From positions 1 to 15,584 of the forward strand of contig DAOUSQ010000008.1 in NCBI GenBank assembly GCA_030627145.1: 15,584 bases of DNA, read 5' to 3'. The DNA comes from Syntrophomonadaceae bacterium. Lineage in GTDB: Bacteria; Bacillota_B; Syntrophomonadia; Syntrophomonadales; Syntrophomonadaceae. The notes under the pieces were generated by a model that worked only from the letters and a program-made list of their open reading frames with translations, did not search any database and was not told the origin of the DNA. Within the stretch, counting starts at the first letter, position 1. The number at the start of each line of letters is the position of its first letter. This document shows positions 1 to 6,166 of the stretch, one piece after another. The position numbers and the translations under genes were made by a program.

Positions 1-328
1 AACTTCACTCCTTTCTTTTGATTGGGTTTTGGTTTTATTTACCTTATAAATTCGACAAAAGTAGGGGTGAAGCCTTTATTTTTACCTTGCAAAACCCCTA
101 TTTTATTGGGGTGGTAAATATGAAATTTTCTCGATAGATAGATATAGATAAAAATAAAAACTTAACTAAGCCACTACATTGAGCTTTTTCGCAATATTGC
201 TTCTTGTATTTATGGATTTGTTCTACAGAAAAGCCCTTTTAATGCATTCTTTTGTAGGAGTGGTGGAAAAATTGGGGGAGTATTAGAGGATATAAGTTAT
301 TATAGGGAGGCAAAATGATTTAATATTA

Positions 329-357
329 TTGACTAATTATCTTTATTATTATAATAT
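329..357 (+). promoter_or_regulatory. promoter of the first arsR operon
   Basis: TTGACT at 329-334 is followed by TATAAT at 350-355 (15-base spacer) or TAATAT at 352-357 (17-base spacer). This fits a vegetative sigma-A promoter. Transcription should begin near 362-364, inside the inverted repeats that follow. That is where a repressor of the ArsR/SmtB family would block RNA polymerase. Confidence 0.6.
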
Positions 358-384
358 GCAAATATAAGCATATAATTATATAAA
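354..384. promoter_or_regulatory. probable ArsR operator upstream of the first arsR
   Basis: Two inverted repeats overlap the -10 region and expected start of transcription. One is ATATGC-N8-GCATAT at 354-373. The other is the perfect palindrome ATATAATTATAT at 370-381. The stretch 362-384 matches 8411-8433, in front of the second arsR, at 20 of 23 bases. ArsR/SmtB repressors normally bind AT-rich imperfect inverted repeats over their own promoter. Assignment to this regulator is inference from position and recurrence. Confidence 0.5.
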
Positions 385-577
385 GGTTATAGATTATTCT
401 AACCTTGAATATTAGTGCTTAATTGAGATCTAATTACACAGAAGTTTTATCAACATAGGGGAAACCATAACCAAGAAAGATGGCGCTGAGTAGTTAGAGT
501 ATTAATAGGTTAAAGCTAGTAGGTAGGCCTACATTTGTAACAGTATATCTTTATCTAGTTAAAAGAGGGAATGAAAT

Positions 578-940
578 ATGTTTCATGATTTCTTTAAAGC
601 ACTTGGGAAATCTACTCGTTTTAAAATTATACGTTTACTCGCAGAAAGGGAACTCTGTGTATGCGACCTGGAGGAGATTATGCAGATCAGCCAGCCTCGC
701 ATTTCACAACATCTTAAGGTATTAAAACAGGTGGGTTTGATTACCGAGAGGCGCAAAGGGCAAAAGCGGATTGGCCGGTTCAACCGGAAGTTATTTGATA
801 AAATGATGCAGCAATTTGATGAGTTCATTGTTGCTCCTCTGTCAGAGATTAATGAGTTTGAGAAAGAGTACAGTAGACTTTCAAAGAGTAGCAGTAATGC
901 TTGTGAGCGAAAAAGCTGTAAAGAACTCAGCACAAAATAG
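578..940 (+). CDS. arsR: ArsR/SmtB-family metalloid-responsive repressor
   Basis: A 120-residue winged-helix repressor that should release its own promoter when As(III) or a similar soft metalloid binds. The N-terminal helix carries the type I ArsR sensor segment ELCVCDL (Cys27 and Cys29). The recognition helix follows in SQPRISQHLKVLKQVGLI (about residues 38-55), then the basic wing. A second Cys pair (Cys109 and Cys114) lies near the C-terminus and could add a thiolate ligand. The family supplies the function; use of the C-terminal pair is inference. The start is set by AGAGGGA about 7 bases before the ATG. The gene leads an operon with the permease 29 bases downstream. It is a paralogue of the regulator at 8463. 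Confidence 0.92.
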   Translation: MFHDFFKALGKSTRFKIIRLLAERELCVCDLEEIMQISQPRISQHLKVLKQVGLITERRKGQKRIGRFNRKLFDKMMQQFDEFIVAPLSEINEFEKEYSRLSKSSSNACERKSCKELSTK

Positions 941-969
941 TAAAATCAAAGGGATATGAGAGAATAACA

Positions 970-2019
970 ATGCAAATTATTTTAACTATGTTAAACGGAG
1001 GTTTTAAAGAATTATTAAGTTATCTGTCAGCCCATGTTATTACCTGTCTGGTACCCGCTTTCTTTATAGCCGGTGCGATGGCAGTACTAATGACCAAAGG
1101 AGCAGTTCTGAAATATTTTGGGGTCCAGGCTAAAAGCTGGGTAGCTTATGGTGTAGCGTCAGTATCAGGAATGCTGCTTGCTGTATGTTCCTGCACGGTT
1201 TTGCCACTTTTTGCAGGGATATATAATCTGGGAGCAGGGCTAGGGCCGGCTGTTACGTTTTTGTATTCAGGACCGGCGATTAATATTCTTGCTATTGCAC
1301 TTACTGGAGGTGCTATTGGATGGCACATGGGTTTAGCACGAGGAATTGGGGCTATATTATTTTCTATAGTTATTGGACTTATAATGTCATTGTTGTTTAG
1401 TAAAGAGGAAAAACAGAGGATTTCGGATGCTTCTGCCATTCCAGATGAAAAATCAGAAAAGCCCGGGGTGTTCCTGGCCATTTTTTTTGGTGTTATGGTG
1501 ACTATATTAATAGTAAGTACAAGCAAACTGGGTGCATGGATCAAGGTTTCCATAGACCTTGCCCTTATTAATTCCCTGGCTATAATGGTCTATCACCACT
1601 TTAAAAAAGGGGAGTTTGCTTCTTGGATGGAGGAGACATGGAGTCTAGTTAAGCTGGTAGTTCCAACACTGATAGCCGGAGTATTCCTGGTAGGTATGGT
1701 CACAGTTGTTTTACCACCGGAGTGGATTGCCAATTATGTTGGGGAAAATACCCTGGTAGCAAACATGGCTGCCTCGCTAGTAGGAGCCCTGTTCTATTTT
1801 TCTACCTTAACTGAGGTGCCGATAGTAAAAGGACTTATTGATCTGGGAATGAATGATGGACCGGCACTGGCATTATTACTGGCTGGACCGGCCGTGAGTA
1901 TACCTAATCTATTAGTAGTGAACCGTATTATGGGATTCAAAAAAACCCTGGTGTATTTTGTGCTGGTAGTAATTATGGCTACTTTGACTGGATGGCTTTA
2001 TGGAAATATTTTTGTATAG
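970..2019 (+). CDS. COG0701-type permease (DUF318/ArsP-related), metalloid efflux candidate
   Basis: A 349-residue polytopic membrane protein with two similar halves separated by a cytoplasmic, charged linker (roughly residues 140-160, SKEEKQRISDASAIPDEKSE). The first half holds the family hallmark CSCTVLP (Cys73, Cys75), followed by a PAxNI segment. The second half has the matching TEVPIVKGLIDLGM and LLLAGPAVSIPN motifs. Members of this permease family include ArsP, which exports trivalent organoarsenicals, and many uncharacterised permeases encoded beside arsR. Here it lies directly after an arsR and before a thioredoxin-like protein, which supports a role in exporting a thiophilic metalloid or its organic form. 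The substrate cannot be read from sequence. A weak AAAGGGA/GAGAG stretch precedes the ATG. Confidence 0.85.
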   Translation: MQIILTMLNGGFKELLSYLSAHVITCLVPAFFIAGAMAVLMTKGAVLKYFGVQAKSWVAYGVASVSGMLLAVCSCTVLPLFAGIYNLGAGLGPAVTFLYSGPAINILAIALTGGAIGWHMGLARGIGAILFSIVIGLIMSLLFSKEEKQRISDASAIPDEKSEKPGVFLAIFFGVMVTILIVSTSKLGAWIKVSIDLALINSLAIMVYHHFKKGEFASWMEETWSLVKLVVPTLIAGVFLVGMVTVVLPPEWIANYVGENTLVANMAASLVGALFYFSTLTEVPIVKGLIDLGMNDGPALALLLAGPAVSIPNLLVVNRIMGFKKTLVYFVLVVIMATLTGWLYGNIFV

Positions 2020-2025
2020 GACTAA

Positions 2026-2044
2026 ACCTTGTTTTACACAAGGT
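2026..2044 (+). other. intergenic stem-loop between permease and thioredoxin genes
   Basis: ACCTTG (2026-2031) pairs with CAAGGT (2039-2044) around a 7-base loop. No T-run follows, so it is unlikely to be a terminator. It could stabilise the upstream mRNA or adjust expression of the next gene. Confidence 0.35.
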
Positions 2045-2079
2045 CTAATAAAAATTAGGTTTTAAGGGAGGTATAAATA

Positions 2080-2325
2080 ATGGAAATTAAAGTATTAGGA
2101 ACTGGATGTGCAAAATGTAAGAAATTAGAAAAGGAGGTTTATAACGCACTTGCGGAACTTGATATTGCCGCAGATGTATCTAAAGTACAGGACATTAGTA
2201 AAATTATGGATTATAAAGTGATGATGACCCCGGCCCTTGTCATTAATGACAAAGTTAAGGTGTCTGGTAAAGTGCCCAAGAAAGAAGAACTGCAAAAATA
2301 TATAAAAGAAGAATTGGCAGATTAA
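2080..2325 (+). CDS. small thioredoxin-like redox-active disulfide protein
   Basis: An 81-residue thioredoxin-fold protein of the redox-active disulfide protein 2 type (TIGR00412/MTH895-like). The active site is GCAKC (Cys10, Cys13) directly after the first beta strand, and a cis-proline motif MMTPALVI lies at about residues 48-55. The length is normal for the family and the gene looks intact. GGGAGG about 8 bases upstream sets the ATG. Proteins of this family are often encoded next to COG0701 permeases and arsR. A likely job is to reduce or hand over a thiol-bound metalloid to the permease at 970, but that is inferred from context. Confidence 0.88.
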   Translation: MEIKVLGTGCAKCKKLEKEVYNALAELDIAADVSKVQDISKIMDYKVMMTPALVINDKVKVSGKVPKKEELQKYIKEELAD

Positions 2326-2445
2326 GAAAAACTAGGTTTCGGGTCAGGGGAAGAAGTCATAGTGCTAATCTAACCTTCTCTGTAATATTCTGTTAGGAAG
2401 AAAGGCAACAGTAGATTGTAGGTAAAACAGGATGGGAGGAGGTGG

Positions 2446-2532
2446 GTGAGTAAGGAATGGTACTCAATTATAAATTATGAAATTTGTGCTGGATGTCAGG
2501 TGTGTTGTGAAGTCTACCAGCACAAAGTTTAG
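2446..2532 (+). pseudogene. remnant of a small 4Fe-4S ferredoxin gene
   Basis: GTG follows GGGAGGAGGTG closely and opens a 28-codon frame ending in TAG at 2530. The product SKEWYSIINYEICAGCQVCC resembles the start of small ferredoxins that begin like SKKWYPVIDYEKC and carry CxxCxxCxxxC. Three cluster cysteines remain (codons 15, 18 and 21), but the position of the fourth is Tyr (TAC), and a stop stands where such proteins usually continue with Tyr. No second cluster domain follows before the next gene. I read it as a truncated, decayed gene, although its binding site is still strong and a short peptide could be made. The family comparison is from memory, not from a search. Confidence 0.5.
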
Positions 2533-2559
2533 TAATGAAAAGAAAGGGGAAAATAGCAA

Positions 2560-2898
2560 ATGGAAAAGATAATGGTGGAGGTATATACGGGACTTAATTT
2601 GAACAGTGGGGGTTGAGGCGGCGGATGTAAAGGTTGTGGATCAGCCGACGCTAGAATTCAATATGAAGAAATGGAGAAATCTATAAAGGGTAGATATGGA
2701 GAAGATATTGTAGAAACCTGTTTCATTGATACAACCGGTCAAAATCTATCAGATTATCCGGAAATACAAAAAGTAGTTCGGGCAGGTTATGCATTTCCTA
2801 TTACAGCTATCAACGGCCAGGCACGATTGGCAGGTATAGTCGCCATAGATGCCATAGTTAAAATAATTAACGAGTTAATGAAAGATAGCAATGAATAA
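2560..2898 (+). CDS. probable selenoprotein, YuzD-like thioredoxin fold, with in-frame UGA
   Basis: The frame opens with ATG behind GAAAGGGGA (about 9 bases upstream). It runs 112 codons with a single internal stop, TGA at 2614-2616 (residue 19). Read through, the site is SGG-U-GGGCKGCGS: Sec19 four residues before the CxxC pair Cys23/Cys26. The remainder, with FIDTTGQNLSDYPEI and a cis-Pro-like AFPITAING, resembles the YuzD-type thioredoxin fold. Three points favour selenocysteine. A SECIS-like hairpin follows the TGA. The decayed paralogue at 2939 aligns Cys to this position. The downstream frame is undamaged, while its only early ATG (2671) lacks a ribosome binding site. A nonsense mutation in a decaying gene is the alternative, because its neighbours are broken. 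It probably reduces or binds a metal or metalloid for the adjacent permeases (inference). Confidence 0.65.
2614..2651 (+). promoter_or_regulatory. UGA codon with candidate bacterial SECIS hairpin
   Basis: After the TGA (2614-2616), GCGGCGG (2618-2624) pairs with CCGACGC (2645-2651) with one G-A mismatch. TG (2626-2627) pairs with CA (2642-2643) above it. The loop region 2628-2641 exposes GGTTG, with its first G 16 bases after the TGA. Bacterial SECIS elements sit directly 3' of the UGA and present a G, often GGU, in the apical loop about 16-37 bases away, so both geometry and placement fit. Pairing was done by eye, and no free energy was computed. Confidence 0.5.
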
Positions 2899-2938
2899 AC
2901 CAGGGTATTCAATATTTTTTAGGGGAAGGAGAATATGT

Positions 2939-3028
2939 GTGAAGAAAATCCTGGTGGAGGTCTACGATGGAATAAATACTTAAGGTGGCTGTGGAAGTGA
3001 TTGCAACGGCTGTAACTGTGGATGTAGT
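2939..3028 (+). pseudogene. N-terminal remnant of a paralogue of the 2560 gene
   Basis: AGGGGAAGGAG precedes a GTG at 2939, and the frame reads KKILVEVYDGINT, then TAA (2981-2983), then GGCGSDCNGCNCGCS. This parallels the 2560 gene: VEVYTGLN against VEVYDGIN, and SGGUGGGCKGC against (stop)GGCGSDCNGC. In that alignment the TAA replaces a Ser codon (TCA to TAA is one change), and Cys (TGT at 2990) stands where the 2560 gene has UGA. The Cys-rich part ends near 3028, after which another gene's frame takes over, so a deletion has removed the thioredoxin-like C-terminus. It is non-functional as it stands. Confidence 0.6.
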
Positions 3029-3417
3029 GTGAGTATAATGATCAATTTAGAGATGATCGACCTATTCTTAGTTTTATAGCTATTGGTCTATTAGCTGGCT
3101 TTGTTTCTGGACTGTTAGGCGTTGGTGGCGGCGGAATAATCTCTCCGCTCATGGTAATGCTCGGTTTTAATCTTAAGAAAATAACTGTTGTTACTGCCTT
3201 TGTAATTCCATTTTCATCATTAATTGGTTTTATTGCTTATTTAGCTATGGGGCATTTCAACGCTTTGCTCGTTATTCCAGTAGGAATTGCTGCATATCTA
3301 GGAGGACACCTGGGAACTCATTTCATGCATTTGAAATTATCGCCGCAAACAATAAAAAAATTCCGGGCAATCATTATTTTAATTATGGCTATTAAAATGC
3401 TAATCAGCTTATTGTAG
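3028..3417 (+). pseudogene. C-terminal half of a TauE/SafE (TSUP) membrane transporter
   Basis: From about 3055 the frame reads RPILSFIAIGLLAG, then the TSUP glycine motif GVGGGGIISPLM (about 3118-3153). It goes on through VVTAFVIPFSSLIG, helices around HFNALLVIPVGIAAYLGGHL and the typical ending KKFRAIIILIMAIKMLISLL. This is the second of the two repeats of a sulfite/sulfonate-exporter-type protein of about 250 residues. The frame is open back to a TAG at 3025-3027 but contains no ATG, GTG or TTG before 3151, which lies beyond the first helix and the glycine motif. I therefore call it a 5'-truncated pseudogene fused by deletion to the Cys-rich stub upstream. An 88-residue product from 3151 is possible but would lack the first helix. 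Confidence 0.72.
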
Positions 3418-3506
3418 GTATCAATGTAATGTCAGATTCTACATTTTACACTGGTCAAATACATAAATAAGCAATAATGTAAAAATTCTAAAAGAAGGGG
3501 ATTTTT

Positions 3507-4571
3507 ATGGAGCAAAATGAAAAAGCGAGGTTATCATTTCTGGATCGGTGGTTAACACTGTGGATATTCCTGGCTATGTCTGTTGGTGTTGGATTGGGAT
3601 TTGTTTCCCCGGGATTTGCCGGATGGTTAAAAAGTTTGTCCATCGGGACGACCTCAATTCCTATTGCGATTGGACTTATTATTATGATGTATCCACCACT
3701 GGCGCGAGTAAAATACGAGGAGCTGGGGAAAGTCTTTCGCCATCGTAGAGTGCTGGGGTTATCTCTGCTTCAGAACTGGCTTATCGGACCAATACTCATG
3801 TTCGTATTGGCGATTCTTCTGTTGCCGGATTATCCTGAATATATGGTGGGAATCATATTGATCGGCCTGGCACGATGTATTGCAATGGTTATTGTGTGGA
3901 ATACGCTGGCTGGTGGTGACAACGAGTATGCAGCTGCTCTGGTGGCATTTAACTCTATTTTTCAGGTTATTTTCTATTCTATTTATGCCTACATATTTAT
4001 CACGGTTATTCCTGAATGGCTGGGAATAGGGGGGATGGAAGTGAAAGTTTCTATGGGTGAAGTAGCAAAAAGCGTAGCAATTTATCTAGGGATTCCCTTT
4101 GTCGCAGGCTTTATAACGCGGTATTTCCTCCGTCCCGCCAAAGGTGAGGACTGGTATGACAATAACTTTGTTCCTAAATCAGGGCCTATTGCACTGTATG
4201 CCTTGTTATTCACCATAATAGTAATGTTTTCTTTAAAAGGTGAATATATTGTTACTCTTCCTATGGACGTAGTAAGAATTGCTGTGCCTCTACTTTTCTA
4301 TTTCTTGATAATGTTTGTTGTATCTTTCTTTATTTCAAAGAGATTAGGTATAAATTATGAGCAGACTACCTCACTTTCCTTTACTGCTGCCAGCAACAAT
4401 TTTGAGCTGGCTATTGCGGTTGCCGTGGCTGTGTTTGGCATTAATTCCGGTCAGGCTTTTGCCGCGGTCGTAGGCCCCCTTATAGAAGTGCCGGTAATGA
4501 TTACCCTGGTCAATGTTGCGTTAAAATGGCGTAAGAAATACTTTGAGGTGCAAAAACAAGTTGCCAGTTAG
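3507..4571 (+). CDS. acr3: arsenite efflux carrier Acr3
   Basis: A 354-residue membrane protein of the ACR3 family (bile/arsenite/riboflavin transporter superfamily) with about ten hydrophobic helices. It should export As(OH)3 using the proton gradient. It starts typically with [16 protein letters not shown] and shows the family block [20 protein letters not shown] with the conserved Cys124 in the fourth helix. The motif [20 protein letters not shown] contains the conserved Glu300. Both residues correspond to positions needed for transport in characterised Acr3 proteins. The length is normal and no damage is visible. AGAAGGGG about 8 bases before the ATG sets the start. The Zn/Cd exporter follows 16 bases downstream, probably on the same transcript. 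Confidence 0.95.
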   Translation: MEQNEKARLSFLDRWLTLWIFLAMSVGVGLGFVSPGFAGWLKSLSIGTTSIPIAIGLIIMMYPPLARVKYEELGKVFRHRRVLGLSLLQNWLIGPILMFVLAILLLPDYPEYMVGIILIGLARCIAMVIVWNTLAGGDNEYAAALVAFNSIFQVIFYSIYAYIFITVIPEWLGIGGMEVKVSMGEVAKSVAIYLGIPFVAGFITRYFLRPAKGEDWYDNNFVPKSGPIALYALLFTIIVMFSLKGEYIVTLPMDVVRIAVPLLFYFLIMFVVSFFISKRLGINYEQTTSLSFTAASNNFELAIAVAVAVFGINSGQAFAAVVGPLIEVPVMITLVNVALKWRKKYFEVQKQVAS

Positions 4572-4587
4572 GGAGATGTTTTTTGAC

Positions 4588-5511
4588 ATGTATAACCATG
4601 ATCACAATCATACCGCCATGGAACTACTCCACGAAGGAAATAACAGAGGACTTGGCATGGCATTATTTATTACGTTTTCTATCATGCTTCTGGAATTTTT
4701 CGGAGGGTTGTTCACTGGCAGTCTGGCCTTGCTGGCGGATTCCGGGCACATGCTCAGTGATGTCGGTTCGCTAGGTTTAAGCCTGCTGGCTTTTTGGCTT
4801 GCTGCCAGACCTGCTTCTGAAACAAAAAGCTTTGGCTTCCACCGTTTTGAAATACTAGCAGCATTGTTAAATGGTACTACACTTTTTGCCATGGCAGGTC
4901 TGATTATATGGGAAGCATACCATCGTTTCCTGACTCCAATGCAGGTTGATAGTGCATATATGATGATAATTGCTACAGTAGGGTTGCTGGCAAATGTGCT
5001 TAGTGCTTTTTTTCTGCATCAGCATGGTGATGTCAAAGATAACATTAACCTCAAAAGTGCGTACCTGCATGTACTAAGCGATGCATTAGGTTCAGTGGGT
5101 GCTATAGTAGCCGGTGCGCTCATGCTTTTATTCCAGTGGTATATCGCAGACCCAATCATCAGCGTTATCGTTGCTCTGTTAATTTTTCGCAGTGCCTGGG
5201 GAATTACTGGTAGTGCAATACATATTTTAATAGAGGGAACTCCCGATGGAGTTAAACATGAAGAAGTGATAAAAGCCCTGGAAAGTATTGACGGGGTCAT
5301 AAATGTGCATGACCTGCATATTTGGACTATCAGTTCGGGCATAAATATAATGAGCTGTCATTTGTTGGTGAAAGAGTCAGTAAGCAGCCAGCAAATATTG
5401 CAAAAGACTTTGCAAAGGATTGAAAAAGAGTTTTGCATTCCTCACGTTACCATACAAGTGGAAAAAGAAGACCTGCAGTGCTGTAACCTTTTTGCTTTTG
5501 AGAAAAGCTAA
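4588..5511 (+). CDS. czcD: CzcD-type cation diffusion facilitator (Zn/Cd/Co efflux)
   Basis: A 307-residue CDF antiporter with six helices and a cytoplasmic metal-sensing domain. The transport site is complete: LADSGHMLSD in helix 2 (Asp51, His54, Asp58) and HVLSDALGS in helix 5 (His161, Asp165), a pattern typical of Zn/Cd carriers. The N-terminus MYNHDHNHTAME is His-rich, as in many CzcD proteins. The C-terminal domain carries VHDLHIWTISSG. I chose ATG 4588. GGGAG at 4571-4575 touches the alternative ATG 4576 directly, which is too close for initiation, while a TTG at 4543 would lie inside acr3. The end of this gene abuts a truncated permease. It should export Zn2+ or Cd2+ from the cytoplasm in exchange for protons. 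Confidence 0.93.
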   Translation: MYNHDHNHTAMELLHEGNNRGLGMALFITFSIMLLEFFGGLFTGSLALLADSGHMLSDVGSLGLSLLAFWLAARPASETKSFGFHRFEILAALLNGTTLFAMAGLIIWEAYHRFLTPMQVDSAYMMIIATVGLLANVLSAFFLHQHGDVKDNINLKSAYLHVLSDALGSVGAIVAGALMLLFQWYIADPIISVIVALLIFRSAWGITGSAIHILIEGTPDGVKHEEVIKALESIDGVINVHDLHIWTISSGINIMSCHLLVKESVSSQQILQKTLQRIEKEFCIPHVTIQVEKEDLQCCNLFAFEKS

Positions 5512-5516
5512 GTACT

Positions 5517-5822
5517 TTGGGCAGTAAGCTATATGGAAATATAATAGGTGCTGCTTTTGGCTCGCTCACCCCTTTTTGTCCATGTTCGACTATTCCTATA
5601 TTGGTGGGACTATTAAATGGTGGTGCCCCGTTTGGGGCTAGCATGTCTTTCCTTTTGACTTCGCCAGTTTTAAATCCTGTGATTATTGGCGGCGCAGGGG
5701 CAAGCATACCAGAAGTCACCTTGCTTGCCAGTATATTTCGTCCCCGGCTTGTTGGAGCATTTATAATAACCGTACTTTCAATTGCGATAATGACTGGATA
5801 TATTTTCAACATTCTATTTTAG
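5517..5822 (+). pseudogene. truncated COG0701/DUF318 permease fragment
   Basis: About 101 codons from a TTG five bases after the CDF stop. The frame is closed upstream by TGA at 5499-5501. The sequence GAAFGSLTPFCPCSTIPILV, then VGLLNGGAPFGASMSFLLTSPVLNP, is the cysteine-containing core of the N-terminal half of DUF318/ArsP-type permeases. It is followed by two more hydrophobic segments and a stop. Full permeases have about 300 residues in two halves, and half-size forms have about 150. The leading helix or two and the whole second half are missing here, and there is no clear ribosome binding site. It is most likely a remnant joined to the end of the czcD gene. A TTG-started mini-permease is less likely. 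It is a different paralogue from the permease at 970. Confidence 0.65.
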
Positions 5823-6166
5823 CGGATATCATCCGTGTGATGGAATGTCCTATTGGCCAACCAAAAACCTAAGAATAAAATACTATAAGAGCCGGGCGGT
5901 ACTGCAAAGACTGCACCGGCTTTTTTATTATCGTGCAACTCGTTTTATTATTTCCTTTTTAAAGTGCATTTTAGATTATTTATGAATTCTGCAGATCCAT
6001 TGTTTAATTAGTTTATGAAGTTCTAAAATCAATATTATTTAGGAAAGAGCAAAATTTTAATCTATTATCTTCTTCCAAAGAGGACAAACTAATAAAAGAC
6101 TTAGAGTATTGTGATACAAATCTATTTATTAAGTTTTATAGTGTAAATACAAGGAGACAAAAAACA
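5823..6166. other. intergenic region between the acr3-czcD block and copA
   Basis: 344 bases without a gene. It holds a strong terminator at 5887-5926 and then AT-rich sequence leading to copA. A possible weak copA promoter is TTGTGA (6109-6114) with TTTTAT or TATAGT near 6134-6142; the spacing is not ideal. TTGTGATACAA at 6109-6119 is a small inverted repeat (4-base arms). I see no match to the CopY box (TACAxxTGTA). Confidence 0.5.
5887..5926 (+). terminator. intrinsic terminator after the permease fragment
   Basis: AAGAGCCGG (5887-5895) pairs with CCGGCTTTT (5916-5924) through nine pairs including one G-T. It encloses a 20-base loop, and TTTTTTATT follows. The GC core plus T-run fits a rho-independent terminator that closes the acr3-czcD transcript and isolates it from copA. 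Confidence 0.8.

Larger units (their letters stand above)
1..577. other. non-coding left flank and long arsR leader
   Basis: I see no convincing gene in these 577 bases. On the minus strand AAAGGAG (complement of 8-14) stands 7 bases from the window edge, so a divergent gene probably starts just outside. Positions 62-112 can form two competing hairpins. There are perfect 10-base palindromes at 191-200 (GCAATATTGC) and 523-532 (GTAGGCCTAC), the latter 45 bases before the first arsR. A 24-codon open frame at 212-286 has no ribosome binding site and no recognisable product. The only good + strand promoter is at 329-357, which would give the arsR transcript a leader of about 200 bases. Confidence 0.6.

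Noticed and set aside
2671..2898. A separate 75-residue gene starting at ATG 2671
   Set aside because: It has no ribosome binding site, and the same frame continues upstream through a single TGA to a well-placed ATG at 2560, including the conserved Cys motif. I treat it as the C-terminal part of that gene.
2981..2983. TAA in the 2939 stub as a mutated Sec codon (TGA to TAA)
   Set aside because: In the best alignment with the 2560 protein the TAA falls on a Ser codon, while a Cys codon falls on the TGA position, so a TCA to TAA change explains it better.
4543..4587. Earlier TTG/ATG starts of the czcD gene (TTG 4543, ATG 4576)
   Set aside because: TTG 4543 lies within acr3 without a ribosome binding site. 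ATG 4576 touches the GGGAG site with no spacing. ATG 4588 gives the usual His-rich CzcD N-terminus.
5981..5997. GAATTCTGCAGATCC looking like cloning-vector polylinker
   Set aside because: The similarity is limited to joined EcoRI and PstI sites; flanking bases are AT-rich native-looking sequence, so chance is the simpler explanation.
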